A DNA stretch of 64,000 bases from Branchiostoma belcheri (Eukaryota; Chordata; Leptocardii; Amphioxiformes; Branchiostomatidae): NCBI RefSeq assembly GCF_001625305.1, contig NW_017803865.1, forward strand, positions 2,929,177-2,993,176. Reading direction: 5' to 3'. Of the stretch, positions 40,201-43,730 are shown in pieces. The notes under the pieces were generated by a model. It was not told the DNA's origin, did no database searches, and saw only the letters and a program-made list of their open reading frames with translations. Each line of letters opens with the position of its first letter. The first letter of the stretch is position 1. Made by a program: the position numbers and the translations under genes.

Positions 40201-40490
40201 CCCAAAGATCTGCTTGAAAATAATTATACTTAATTGTAGAGTCTAGAGGGTAACTTGTAAAGGTGTTTATACACCATTTTTCCCCCTTCCACTTGTATAC
40301 CTCTGAAGAATTGTAGTGAAGAAATAATTTAAAAGTCCTTTCCTTTACCTGGCCCATCTATTATTTGACCAATTGATTGATTATTGCTAACAGAAGCATA
40401 CATAACATGACTGATGCATTTCCAATAGTACATCGCTGATCAGTGTGACATTCTACCTGACCGATTGATTGATTGATGGATGGATGGATG

Positions 40491-40534
<44 letters not shown>

Positions 40535-41500
40535 TATTGATTATCGACCAACCAACAGAAGCTGCCCATGGCATGACCCAGAAGACCGTCACCCGTACCT
40601 ACGAGGAGAGCGGACAGATGGTTCAGGTCATGGAGACTGTCACAACTACTGAGGAAACCGTCGTCATGAGGGATGATGGTGAGTCGGTTACCATGGTTAC
40701 CACACTTCTGTCCCATTGCCATGGCAACAGGTGTTGAGCATGTTGTGTTTGTAAGCAATAAAGACACAAGTTTTGACGTAAAAGAAGAGATAATTGTGTT
40801 CTAGCAAGAAGCTTCTTGATTCTAGATGCCAAAATATTTTAGCTTTTCTCTGACTGAATGTCCAAGGAAAGCTTCACTTGGTAGTCACTTACATGTATGA
40901 AGGATTTTTCTTAGTGCTTTTCCTCATGACCATGTTGAAGAGTACTCTCAGTAGGTCACCATCATTTTACCCTAGTGTATAGTCATGACTGGTTACCCTT
41001 ATTGTAACAGGCTACAGATGTCTTACTGAGGGATGACTGCGTGTGCATGATGTCGGTTAGCTGAGGAATGAATCCCCTTGAATTTATACTGGTTTCCCGT
41101 ATTGTCACTAAGTTATTGTATGATTGAAGATGATGATGATGATTGTCCTGACTCCATCCTTATCTCTGTTTCTCTATCCCCCTCAGCCTCCGCCCGTGTG
41201 GAGGAGTACCCGTCCTCCGTGACCATCAGCGAGCGCGAGAACGTGCACCTGACGGTCCGCATCGGCGGAACGCCCGCCCCGAAGGTCACCTGGACGCGAA
41301 AACGCTTCTCCAACGGCAAGCACTTCGTGCCGATCGTCCAGGGAAGCAAGTTCCAGGTCAAGACGACGCCTGACAACACGACTCTCTCCATCTTCGCGCC
41401 CATCAAGGACGACGCGGGGATCTACAAGGTTAAGGTTGAGAACGAGAACGGCGTTGACGAGTGTGCTATCACACTCCACGTCATCGGTGAGTCCTCGTAA
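178..41500 (+). CDS. TTN: Titin/connectin, 3' part of a multi-exon gene (A-band end, kinase, M-band)
   Basis: Giant sarcomeric scaffold protein; the 5' part lies outside the window. About 60 exons can be joined in frame with consistent phases to give roughly 4,200 codons. Domain order is Fn3/Ig array, Ig-Ig-Fn3, kinase, then about ten Ig domains with linkers, which is the order of the vertebrate titin C-terminus (known for the family). Local matches to remembered titin support titin over twitchin or projectin: the post-kinase basic tail, a 'LPLY' stretch opening the second M-band Ig, a 'AEFTLTV' Ig end followed by a Lys/Pro linker, and a final single-exon Ig. In vertebrates the A-band part binds myosin and myosin-binding protein C, and the tail is built into the M-line. 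Exon ends are inferred from splice consensus and frame, not from transcripts. The gene ends at TAA 41498-41500 unless the donor at 41487 is used. Confidence 0.9.
1347..4684 (+). CDS. TTN: Titin A-band super-repeat: Ig-Fn3-Fn3-Fn3
   Basis: Exons 1347-1490, 1976-2184, 2615-2717, 2930-3275, 3826-4109 and the first part of 4502-4684. The Ig has LSWTKDD and the DSGKYVVTLKN cysteine-strand region. It passes at DKPGKV into an Fn3 domain (LEWDMPTDDGG, YCVEKRD, YVFRVAAIN), then a second (VSWQPPKDTGG, YILEYKD) and a third (LSWGPPRYDGG, YVMESRK, YYFQVSAVN). Exon 4 breaks the first Fn3 in phase 2. Intron 7 (4110-4501) contains a tandem duplication of about 165 bases. Confidence 0.88.
1490..1975 (+). mobile_element. 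Dispersed intronic repeat ending at the exon 4 acceptor
   Basis: Segments ACTCTGTTTATCTGCAT, CTGCATTGTA, ATTATGTCA-like, TTTTGTAT and GTCTTATAAG recur in the same order at 9075-9392 and partly at 13505-13645. Its end AATAAAGCTTCATTCC runs into the acceptor CCTCCCAG. The AATAAA plus tetranucleotide end suggests a retroposon 3' tail. Confidence 0.6.
4140..4501 (+). repeat. Tandem duplication in titin intron 7
   Basis: Two copies of about 165 bases (GAGGTGCATAGAAGGA at 4168 and GAGGTTCATAGAAGGA at 4320), each with GAGTTTCTTGGCATAC and each ending in CATT repeats. The second runs into the exon 8 acceptor. Confidence 0.85.
4502..7351 (+). CDS. TTN: Titin A-band super-repeat: Ig-Fn3-Fn3
   Basis: Exons 4502-4684, 5066-5341, 5712-5886, 6312-6457 and 7136-7351. 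The Ig begins near QVSPTIELD and has GKPTPEVVWTKEG across the junction of exons 8 and 9, then DVGKYTITLKN. The first Fn3 has LTWEMPELDGG, YIVERRE and YYFRVLPEN. The second has LKWTTPVNDYG, WRRVCMVRG and YRFRITARN. Exon 12 is preceded by two truncated copies of its own start (6863 and 7001) and followed by a copy of its end (7463-7509). The first upstream copy opens with GTT TAA, so 7136 is the productive start. Confidence 0.88.
6863..7135 (+). repeat. Two truncated tandem copies of titin exon 12 start
   Basis: Units beginning at 6863 and 7001, about 135 bases each, carry an acceptor-like CAG, the first 80 or so bases of exon 12 (GTGAACGACTGGCGTC), a jump to a fragment 'TTACCGCTTCAGGATC', and the pyrimidine-rich lead TTTCATTTTCTGACAG. 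The first opens with a stop. They are internal duplications of an acceptor plus exon start. Confidence 0.9.
7136..11438 (+). CDS. TTN: Titin A-band super-repeat: Ig-Fn3-Fn3-Fn3
   Basis: Exons 7136-7351 (end), 8120-8319, 8739-8971, 9393-9526, 10060-10285, 10668-10834 and 11199-11438. The Ig starts at LPVIKMTDSF and has TVMWMKG and DTGDYSVILKN. Three Fn3 domains follow, with signature strands LAWEVPNDDGG/YRFKIMAEN, VNWAEPEFDGG/YSHRVSAVN and LKWNDPANIGG/YCFRTRAVN. Several acceptors in this block (8738, 9392, 10059) directly follow CATT or CTTC simple repeats. Confidence 0.88.
7463..7509 (+). repeat. Echo of exon 12 3' end with donor
   Basis: CTCTGTAAGGACGA... to TTCTACCAG followed by GTACGGG repeats 7294-7351 with an internal deletion of about 11 bases. 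It lies 158 bases downstream of the real donor. Confidence 0.85.
7676..7882 (+). mobile_element. Dispersed repeat A, plus orientation
   Basis: About 200 bases including GAGGACAACTTGTAAAG and CCTTCCACTTGTTTTT, with the tail AAATAAAGAAATAAAG. An inverted copy lies at 18711-18909 and a weaker copy at 40225-40335. The A-rich 3' tail suggests a retroposon 3' fragment. Confidence 0.75.
8395..8600 (+). mobile_element. Dispersed repeat B, copy 1
   Basis: About 200 bases with AATAAGGTCAATGACC, TCTGTCACCATGGTAACT, TATAGCAGGAGTGATTT and GAGAATTAACAG. It is matched in order at 50640-50830, in an intron of the downstream gene. Confidence 0.75.
9075..9392 (+). mobile_element. Dispersed intronic repeat ending at the exon 15 acceptor
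   Basis: This second copy of the family at 1490-1975 has the same order of segments and ends ATATAAAGCTTCAATC followed by about 14 CTTC units and CTCCCAG. The simple repeat forms the pyrimidine tract of exon 15. Confidence 0.6.
11199..14769 (+). CDS. TTN: Titin A-band super-repeat: Ig-Fn3-Fn3-Fn3
   Basis: Exons 11199-11438 (end), 11760-11906, 12335-12667, 13278-13459, 13758-14140 and 14608-14769. The Ig runs from VPPVAELDEN through VLRLYVPVSG and DAGRYDLRLIN. Fn3 domains follow with LSWETPEDEGN/YFFRVTAEN, LFWEKPLEENG/YEFRVLAEN and INFQAPDGDGG/YEFRVLAQN. Exon 22 (13758) has a truncated upstream echo of its start at 13646, 112 bases earlier, with its own CCCAG acceptor. The echo's frame runs into a stop, so the downstream copy was chosen. 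Confidence 0.88.
13646..13757 (+). repeat. Echo of exon 22 start with acceptor
   Basis: The unit from ACGTGAGAAGACCGTC (13646) to CCTCCCCAG (13757) duplicates the first 75 bases of exon 22 and its CTTCC-rich acceptor tract. The period is 112 bases. Confidence 0.9.
14608..16707 (+). CDS. TTN: Titin Ig-Ig pair followed by an Fn3 domain
   Basis: Exons 14608-14769 (end), 15140-15318, 15734-15976 and 16282-16707. The first Ig (from QVLVAPEDC) is divergent, with CSAKWFFDGVEL and MEGEYVIKVDN. The second (FAPRLTRKLP) is canonical, with TVTWTKDGEE and DRGEYTANIEN. The Fn3 has LLWEAPESDGS, YIVEKRE and YLFRIMAQN. A doublet of Ig domains breaks the three-Fn3 rhythm, as happens in titin shortly before the kinase. 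The acceptor at 16281 follows a pure CT run. Confidence 0.86.
17162..17593 (+). CDS. TTN: Titin exon 27: Fn3 domain plus start of the first pre-kinase Ig
   Basis: A single 432-base exon, phase 0 at both ends. It encodes an Fn3 domain (LRWDEPLSNGG, YIVEKREKTG, YQFRIRSEN) and then, from about 17440, the Ig start LPRFVRKPQD with GEFTAHI. By position this Fn3 corresponds to the domain just before the A168-A170 group of human titin; the numbering is inferred. A 568-base intron (17594-18112) follows, in which I see nothing notable. Confidence 0.86.
17430..20160 (+). CDS. TTN: Titin Ig-Ig-Fn3 immediately before the kinase (A168-A170 equivalent)
   Basis: Exons 17162-17593 (end), 18113-18403, 19059-19296 and the start of 19915-20654. 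The first Ig ends with DCGEYTCRAAS. The second has MVTWEKEGRT and DSGAYTLNIMN. The Fn3 has LSWSEPTVDGG, YVVERRA and YVFRVSAMN, and runs into the kinase through a Thr/Ser-rich linker. In vertebrate titin this triplet is the MuRF-binding platform next to the kinase (known for the family); conservation of that binding is not tested here. Intron 28 (18404-19058) contains an inverted dispersed repeat. Confidence 0.87.
18711..18909 (-). mobile_element. Dispersed repeat A, minus orientation
   Basis: The reverse complement of 7676-7882 at high identity, beginning with the tail TTTATTTCTTTATTTG and ending near CAATTCGGTAAAAG. It lies in titin intron 28. Confidence 0.75.
20187..22785 (+). CDS. TTN: Titin-type kinase domain with regulatory tail, predicted pseudokinase
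   Basis: Exons 19915-20654 (3' part), 21288-21434, 22109-22216 and 22576-22785. The Gly loop LGNGEFGSV (20211-20237), DFG (20616-20624), APE in EFVAPEV, and DMWSLG are intact. The beta3 lysine position reads FAAV, with Val at 20280-20282. The catalytic loop reads HLHLRPES instead of HxDxKPEN, so Asp is His (20556-20558), Lys is Arg and Asn is Ser (20571-20573). The Arg before PE also occurs in human titin kinase. A basic C-terminal tail (from RHRQFFFRRR) resembles the titin autoregulatory tail. The role is inferred to be mechanosensing or scaffolding rather than catalysis. Exons 30, 31 and 33 each have an echo of their 3' end in the next intron. Confidence 0.9.
20641..20990 (+). repeat. Tandem duplication of exon 30 end and intron start
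   Basis: ACAGAAGGTGAGGACT occurs at the real exon end (20649) and again at about 20814. The following intron sequence (AGAATATTCCATT, GCAACTTGCC, GCATGTAGTA) is also repeated, with an insertion of about 55 bases in the second copy. Confidence 0.85.
21536..21640 (+). repeat. Echo of kinase exon 31 end plus GTTT repeat
   Basis: TGCTGCTGGGCGGGAC to GAGAGTCAGAG followed by GTGGGTTT copies 21391-21441 at about 90 percent identity. The copied donor runs into about 13 GTTT units. Confidence 0.9.
22786..23966 (+). other. Titin intron 33 with an exon-end echo and an inserted element
   Basis: A 1.2-kb intron. At 22897-22914 GAGGCCGTCGAGAAAC followed by AGGTTTG repeats the end of exon 33. The element at 22996-23682 fills most of the rest. 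The remaining part (23683-23966) shows nothing distinctive. Confidence 0.7.
22996..23682. mobile_element. Non-autonomous DNA-transposon-like element with 14-bp inverted ends
   Basis: The ends ATGGGTTCACCACA (22996) and TGTGGTGAACCCAT (23669-23682) are perfect inverted repeats. Just inside the left end is a hairpin TTCACCACACCAC / GTGGTGTGGTGAA, then a CTCCTC-rich tract. The body of 687 bases has no long reading frame. Target duplication is not clear. The family is unknown to me. Confidence 0.65.
23967..25099 (+). CDS. TTN: Titin M-band Ig M1 and linker
   Basis: Exons 23967-24146, 24488-24615 and 24880-25099. It begins with the last part of the kinase tail (TLEVERDD). The Ig follows, with GCAARIDLKI, TYSWQKI, and DDDGRYTCTVEN before the phase 2 junction into RFGRVRSW. 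The third exon continues into a Tyr/Glu-rich linker (ELYNYTEHEEEE) and opens the next Ig at KLLLPLYDRHVY. The order matches M1 of vertebrate titin. The acceptor at 24879 is preceded by a 160-base minisatellite. Confidence 0.87.
24712..24868 (+). repeat. TGTGACAATTTTT minisatellite before exon 36
   Basis: About eleven units of 12-15 bases related to TGACAATTTTTG, ending ten bases before the exon 36 acceptor CCCTGCAG. Confidence 0.9.
24990..25802 (+). CDS. TTN: Titin M-band Ig M2
   Basis: The end of exon 24880-25099 plus exon 25622-25802. It runs from LLLPLYDRHVYQGTAC through VSWYKDGNAL to DAGSYAATFVNEYG and ends TLHVT. The opening closely resembles the remembered human M2 start 'FTLPLYNKTAYVG'. 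The donor used is ACAC|GTACGT at 25803, which keeps phase 1 into the next exon. The 522-base intron before the second exon carries two minus-strand SINE-like B-box segments. Confidence 0.86.
25180..25600 (-). mobile_element. tRNA-derived SINE-like segments, minus strand
   Basis: Two copies of a B-box-like GGGATTCGAACCC (25438 and 25556, read on the minus strand as GGGTTCGAATCCC), each next to CTTTCCCAAGGAC. Text toward 25190 (GTGGGATCTTTAACG) continues the element. The exact ends are uncertain. Confidence 0.55.
26226..27207 (+). CDS. TTN: Titin M-band Ig M3
   Basis: Exons 26226-26358 and 27019-27207, joined in phase 2 through a split Trp codon (VVSW). The domain runs from FVKPIFRVRL through PDPVVSWFKDGM to EDSGLYTVKAEN and ends MLKVRRDYV. 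The upstream donor flows straight into a GTTT repeat. The downstream acceptor is the last unit of a 40-base minisatellite (about 26770-27018). Confidence 0.86.
26770..27018 (+). repeat. 40-base minisatellite that ends as the exon 39 acceptor
   Basis: Six near-identical units containing TCTCAAGACGTAACC and CTTCTGTATCACCTG. The last unit (GACACCTCCTTACCACC then TGTAG) supplies the acceptor of exon 39. Confidence 0.92.
27832..29044 (+). CDS. TTN: Titin M-band linker exons (short equivalent of M-is2) and start of M4
   Basis: Exons 27832-27922, 28325-28458 and 28902-29044. They encode a Tyr/Ala/Glu-rich run (YKSPYQHLMEI, AYAEYE), a charged stretch (EYYQARRRAEVA), a Ser-rich stretch (PPSTISPAGSVSS) and an Arg/Ser basic patch (RSSAASSARRRKDKK). 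The exon then opens Ig M4 at APVFTRRLREH. The vertebrate M-is2 linker is several hundred residues; here it is about 105, a marked shortening unless exons were missed. Exon 41 (28325) has an upstream echo of its start at 28157. Confidence 0.8.
28084..28324. repeat. Echo of exon 41 start and a LINE-tail fragment
   Basis: TTTCCAG|AGAGCTGAGA at 28150-28166 copies the real acceptor and exon start at 28325. The neighbouring TTTTTAACAAGA and GCATATTTCTGG are also duplicated. Between them, GGTACTTGAAGGCATG to GCTGGTATTAGATA matches the LINE fragment at 58690-58745. Confidence 0.75.
28690..28901 (+). repeat. Tandem duplication in titin intron 41
   Basis: CCATCCCAGCCC, TGGTTCCTATACAGTAG and CCATATTCATGTTA recur about 130 bases later as CCATCCCAGCCA, TGGTTCCTATACTGTAG and CCATATTGATGTTA, ending at the exon 42 acceptor. 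Confidence 0.8.
29000..29709 (+). CDS. TTN: Titin M-band Ig M4
   Basis: The end of exon 28902-29044 plus exon 29479-29709. The domain has FDSQFTCSAEG, VEWAKDGKVI and DAGDYSCTVTN, with both core cysteines, and ends GRLSVA. In vertebrate titin M4 and its neighbours contact myomesin (known for the family). The phase 1 end leads into a Pro-rich exon. Confidence 0.86.
30160..30660 (+). CDS. TTN: Titin M-band Pro/Ala/Glu-rich linker exon, opening an extra Ig
   Basis: A 501-base exon, phase 1 at both ends. After KEHDQVGYVWHM there are about 120 residues dominated by Pro, Ala, Glu and Lys (EPTPPATPTPPTPP, PPPVAPAPRPPSPP), predicted disordered. From about 30570 it opens an Ig domain (GPVFTSKETAFTV). 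The composition is PEVK-like, but the location is the M-band, not the elastic I-band. Human titin has a linker here with a different sequence. High GC marks the exon clearly against AT-rich introns. Confidence 0.86.
30570..31243 (+). CDS. TTN: Titin M-band extra Ig between M4 and M5
   Basis: The end of exon 30160-30660 plus exon 31055-31243. The domain has GEDARLEVSFD, TVVWKRNGIVI and DTGNYVVEATDSSG, and ends SVNLSV. It has no obvious counterpart at this place in the human titin order as I remember it. It may be lineage-specific, or a displaced M6. An inverted-repeat element lies in the following intron (31279-31469). Confidence 0.82.
31279..31469. mobile_element. MITE-like element in titin intron 45
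   Basis: The ends CTAAGGTCACATTTCC and GGAAACTGTGACCTTAG are inverted repeats of about 22 bases with one indel, and the element is about 190 bases. A related but degraded sequence lies at 61730-62060 (ATCACATTTCCAAACC). Confidence 0.75.
31822..31998 (+). CDS. TTN: Unrecognised charged module exon, copy 1
   Basis: A 177-base exon, phase 1-1, with acceptor CCATAG and donor AAG|GTACAT. It encodes GSLLEASKQKRLQQF, a middle part, then EPFLESLADAKQKRLKTL and QGEG. The ending aligns with two downstream exons (DPFLxGLQTxRxKRLxTFxSEG). It is rich in Lys, Arg, Glu, Leu and Ala, and probably helical. I know of no domain that matches. The matching phases of flanking Ig exons mean it can be included or skipped without a frame change. 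Confidence 0.68.
32633..32836 (+). CDS. TTN: Unrecognised charged module exon, copy 2
   Basis: A 204-base exon, phase 1-1. It starts GLSLAAETTTDVTI, has a charged middle (RMEGEVYLSTLEGTKE, RQESLLEKGADPFL) and ends GLQTPRAKRFKTF then NSEG. It shares both start (G-x-S-L-A-A-E) and end with copy 3, and the end with copy 1. The introns on both sides are AT-rich and lack other coding signal. Confidence 0.72.
33202..33276 (+). CDS. TTN: Possible small phase 1-1 exon between module copies
   Basis: A 75-base open stretch between acceptor TTATAG and donor GAAG|GTAAAA. In phase 1 it reads DTSTCPTLNVSD, SLFQQSETF, then YRREG. The last residues resemble the SEG end of the module exons, and the phases fit. 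It is short and has no homologue I recognise, so it could be chance. Confidence 0.3.
33423..33629 (+). CDS. TTN: Unrecognised charged module exon, copy 3
   Basis: A 207-base exon, phase 1-1. It starts GYSLAAEAAALQAEAK, continues with an Ala/Glu-rich probable helix (TFLAEEDAHALEETKEKR), then DVFLGKGTDPFL, and ends AGLQTSREKRLRTF then SSEG. It is the clearest of the three copies. The next recognisable exon is the Ig exon at 35027. Confidence 0.72.
33630..35026 (+). other. Titin intron with tandem duplications and GGTTCTGGATA-type repeats
   Basis: A 1.4-kb gap without a supported exon. At 34270-34600 a block of about 130 bases is repeated roughly three times (TGCCCCCTACTGGTT or similar in each). 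At 34600-34910 there are many copies of a short unit related to CCAGAACCATGC, also found near 44700, 53150 and 56550. I looked for further module exons and found no open phase 1-1 stretch with both splice signals. Confidence 0.5.
35027..36240 (+). CDS. TTN: Titin M-band Ig M5
   Basis: Exons 35027-35146 and 35617-35765 plus the start of 36194-36433. The domain runs from APPTFTARPQTKD through GSAKFECKMDG, VTWFREGKVI and DSGHYACVANNAQG to the end VRAEFTLTVAGK. The ending closely resembles the remembered human M5 end 'EAEFTLTI' that precedes the KSP linker. The donor at 35766 flows into a GTTT repeat. Confidence 0.86.
36194..36433 (+). CDS. TTN: Titin M-band Lys/Pro/Glu linker (M-is4/KSP-region equivalent)
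   Basis: A 240-base exon. After the Ig end it encodes about 65 residues of Lys, Pro, Glu and Ala (VEKREEVKVVEKKKK, KPAEKKPEPPKPK, KEPEKPVKPK). Position after M5 and composition match the vertebrate M-is4 linker, but the SP phosphorylation motifs of the vertebrate KSP repeats are absent. It is predicted disordered and strongly basic. Confidence 0.86.
36794..37497 (+). CDS. TTN: Titin M-band Ig (M7-like)
   Basis: Exons 36794-36910 and 37332-37497. The domain has VAPKFTTELKSQEV, AKLSCAASGKPAPD, IVWKKGSETLKQGD and a YSATVTNEAGSVTT end. The last part matches human M7 ('TVKNSAGSVSSSC') better than M6, so an M6 equivalent seems missing here. An echo of the second exon's start (37230) and a 36-base minisatellite that includes the acceptor lie just upstream. 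Confidence 0.84.
37080..37331 (+). repeat. Minisatellite and exon echo at the exon 54 acceptor
   Basis: Units of about 36 bases (GTTCTTGTTCCCAAGACC then ATGAGACACG) are variants of the acceptor region CTTGTCCCCAGGGCTC then TGAGACGC. One unit has grown into a 50-base copy of the exon start at 37230, 102 bases before the real exon at 37332. Confidence 0.88.
38043..38844 (+). CDS. TTN: Titin M-band linker (M-is6) and Ig M8
   Basis: Exons 38043-38210 and 38646-38844. The linker is acidic and Thr/Val-rich (EMTEEVRVEERVTEEV). The Ig follows from TQMQVISGQEITLKA, with IKWLHNGQVL and DAGTYTCQASTRGG, and ends IKCDFQITV. It closely resembles human M8 ('TQMSINEGQRLVLKA', 'IVKCQYDLTL'). Two or three degraded copies of the second exon's end follow in the next intron (38904-39128). 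Confidence 0.87.
38904..39128 (+). repeat. Degraded tandem copies of exon 56 end with donors
   Basis: 38904-38987 copies the last 84 bases of exon 56 and its GTGAGTTT donor. Shorter copies follow at about 39055 (GAGTGTGACTTCCAAATC) and 39110 (AGATGGAAAAGTGAG). Confidence 0.88.
39430..40067 (+). CDS. TTN: Titin M-band Ig M9
   Basis: Exons 39430-39559 and 39914-40067. The domain has FVSKPSPQFKSVGE, VKVEWLKDSRK and DSGEYSCILSNTRGQ, ending with CSVPVQIH. The NTRGQ feature matches human M9 ('NFRGQCSA'). The intron between the exons contains a tandem duplication of about 130 bases that includes a copy of the donor region near 39690. Confidence 0.86.
40440..40545 (+). repeat. GATT/GATG simple repeat before exon 59
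   Basis: About 25 tandem GATT or GATG units, ending 13 bases before the acceptor ACCAACAG. Confidence 0.95.
40559..40678 (+). CDS. TTN: Titin M-band linker exon (M-is7 equivalent)
   Basis: A 120-base exon, phase 1-1, with AAHGMTQKTVTRTYEE and VMETVTTTEETVVM. It is a Thr/Val/Met-rich linker between M9 and M10. In vertebrates this separately spliced exon (Mex5) encodes M-is7, the calpain-3 binding site (known for the family). Its even phase allows the same kind of skipping here. The acceptor follows a GATT repeat. Confidence 0.8.
41187..41500 (+). CDS. TTN: Titin terminal Ig M10
   Basis: The exon starts at 41187. The Ig has VEEYPSSVTISERENV, PKVTWTRKRF, and DDAGIYKVKVENENG, and ends CAITLHVI. 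Human M10, the last titin domain and the obscurin-binding one, is also in a single final exon with a similar end. Read-through gives GESS and TAA at 41498-41500. A strong donor, ATCG|GTGAGT at 41487, sits 14 bases before that stop, so an extended form is possible. Confidence 0.85.
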
Positions 41501-41517
41501 ACAGCCAGACGTCACGA

Positions 41518-41672
41518 CTATGCAAATGAGTACCTGTTATGCAAATGAGTGCTTGTTGTGCAAGTCGGACGTCATGACTATGCGAATGAGCACTTGTGCA
41601 AATGAGTGCTTATTGTGCAAACCAGATGTCACGACTATGCAAATGAGTACTGATTATGCAAATGAGCGAGCT
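41518..41672 (+). repeat. ATGCAAAT-bearing minisatellite after the titin stop
   Basis: About six loose units with the core TATGCAAATGAG. Four perfect octamers occur at 41520, 41539, 41637 and 41656. It starts 18 bases after the TAA, so it lies in the titin 3' UTR or in an intron if the 41487 donor is used. Confidence 0.85.
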
Positions 41673-41980
41673 GGCGTCCCTACGCAGGATCACTTGAGGG
41701 GTAGAAGTCTGCATATCACGTGATCGTGCGTAGGACGTTAGATCTATCTATGACAATCAAGAATACGACATTATAGTAGACATAGAAGAACTCAGTAGAT
41801 AGATTAGCAGATAGTTTAAGATAAGAGTTTTATAAGATAAAGATATATTTTTATATGGACCAAGACAAAATTATGTACGATGAAAGGAATGCAGCATTGA
41901 ATGCTTGCACCCAAGAATCCGCAAACGAAGGAAGATGTGTTCTTAAGATCTTCTACGTCTTCTTCTTGCAGCATTAAGAC

Positions 41981-42084
41981 NNNNNNNNNNNNNNNNNNNN
42001 NNNNNNNNNNNNNNNNNNNNNNNNNNNNNNNNNNNNNNNNNNNNNNNNNNNNNNNNNNNNNNNNNNNNNNNNNNNNNNNNNNNN
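41981..42084. other. Assembly gap (N run)
   Basis: 104 Ns. Reading frames that span this gap have no meaning. Confidence 0.99.
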
Positions 42085-42294
42085 GCATGCTGCCGCCTAA
42101 CGTAACGTGACGTCATGCTGAAGCTACCATCTCACATTACATTTTGTTTGAACAGAACAAAGTGAACACAAAAAATACAAACATTTACGTACACAATATA
42201 TTGTACATACATGCAACAACACAGTACAGCAACAGATCACTAACAATGAAGCACGAATGACACATCCGCTAAATAGAAGTTGGCACCATGAACC

Positions 42295-42550
42295 AGATAG
42301 TGAGTCAGTTGGTCAGTTAGTGAGTCAATCAGTGAGTGAGTCAGTCTGTAAGTCAGTCAGTGAGTAAGTCAGTTAATGATTCAGGCAGGCAGTGTGTATG
42401 CGTGTGAGTGAGTCAGAACATGTGTAAGTCAGTGAGTGAGTAGGTCTTAGTAAGTAAGTCAGTGACTCAGTCAAGTCAGTCAGTGAGTGAGTGTGTCAGT
42501 CAGTGAGTGAGTCAGTCAGTCAGTGAGTGAGTGAGTTAGTCAGTATGTAT
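42295..42550 (+). repeat. AGTCAGTGAGTG minisatellite
   Basis: Dense array of 4-base phased units (CAGT, GAGT, AAGT) with a dominant AGTCAGTGAGTGAGTC pattern. Confidence 0.9.
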
Positions 42551-43164
42551 GTAATGTATGTAAGACCCATAACCGTGAACGGTCGTAGGGGCATCATGAC
42601 AGCCAGCAGCATGTCTGGACTTGCCACGATGTTTCATTAGGCTTATAATCTTGGCGGCGCCTATCTCCTCTCCAAGATTTTGGCTGGTACAGACGGGGTT
42701 TGCCAGGCCTCCGTCCGGGTGAATGATGTATTACTAACGAGTTAGTCAGTGAGCTAAACCAAATGCAAGAAACATAATGACAAGGCGGACATACCCACCG
42801 GCAGAGAAACAGTGTTACACACACCCAACATTAAGTACCAACTTCCCCTACAGTTATAAATGGTGCAAAGTCTCGCCATGCAGCCAACCTGTGAAAGAAA
42901 CATAATATGAATGAATGAATGACTTGGGTATGAATGTGCCAGTGATCCAATGCAGCAAATATACATGCATGGTTAATCAATAAAAATCCAAGCAGATACG
43001 TGACGGCTACCATAATATACACCGATATAAACACACATCCTCACGAAAAACAACAGACGCACATTCTGGAAAACTTTATCCGTTACGGACATTATAAAAT
43101 GCCCCCGCCATTGGGGCGTTGCCAAAAACAGGTTGGCAGCTTCAGCATGGTTCTGTATAAAGCA

Positions 43165-43458
43165 TAATCTCCAAGCAGATGCAGGGTGGCAAAAGACAGC
43201 CGGGTGGCCTACGGACCCTCTCTGGCGAATGGATAATCTCCAAGCAGATACGGTGGGGCAAGGGGATTTCATGTTAGCCGCCTGTGTCCATTGGCCGACA
43301 TTATCCAACGTTCGAACGTTGGATACAGGCGGCCAATGGATTATGCGGCTAATATAAAGTCCTCTTGCCCCACCGTATCTGCTTGGAGATTAGCGAATGA
43401 ATACTGCCTGGCCAATTTGATACTGTCTTTTGCCACCCTAGTATCTGCTTGGAGATTA
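43165..43458. mobile_element. MITE-like element with a same-family element inserted in it
   Basis: Outer ends TAATCTCCAAGCAGAT and ATCTGCTTGGAGATTA, with the inverted arms extending to GGGTGGCAAAAGACAG. Inside lies a second palindromic element at 43232-43392 with ends AATCTCCAAGCAGATAC and GGTGGGGCAAG arms, flanked by the repeat GCGAATG (43225-43231 and 43393-43399), probably its target duplication. Confidence 0.85.
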
Positions 43459-43592
43459 GTTAAAGCAACCCGACGTAGTGTGCTGCTTGTTTAAAAAGAA
43501 AAAGCTGAAGTAACCCGACGCCAACATTAGGTCCGAGGACGCTCAGTGTCAAAACGGAATCAGTGGACATCACGGGGGAAGGCAGCGAGGCG

Positions 43593-43730
43593 ATGGACAA
43601 GGTGCAGCGCCGGCAGCTGCGGACAGGGGGCGCTAGTCATCCCATCCACACGCTCTTCAAACGGTACCGGTCAAAGGTCGAGAAGTGGGACACCGGCTGT
43701 ATCGTCTTCAACATCGCAGTTCCAAATAAG
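43593..43730 (+). CDS. Second gene, first visible exon
   Basis: Encodes MDKVQRRQLRTGGASH, then PIHTLFKRYRSKVEKW and DTGCIVFNIAVPNK, and ends phase 0 at GTAATG. The frame is open upstream to an AG at 43529-43530 (GPRTLSVKTESVDITGEG), with a stop at 43506. The AG has a poor pyrimidine tract, so ATG 43593 is preferred as start. The intron begins with a GTTT repeat (43758-43801). Confidence 0.6.

Larger units (their letters stand above)
41673..43164. other. Region between titin and the next gene, with an assembly gap
   Basis: Contains an N run at 41981-42084, a GTCAGTGAGTGA-type minisatellite at 42295-42550, and a CCGT-type repeat fragment near 42570. No polyadenylation hexamer was found between the titin stop and the gap, and none of the reading frames looks like a gene. 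Confidence 0.7.
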
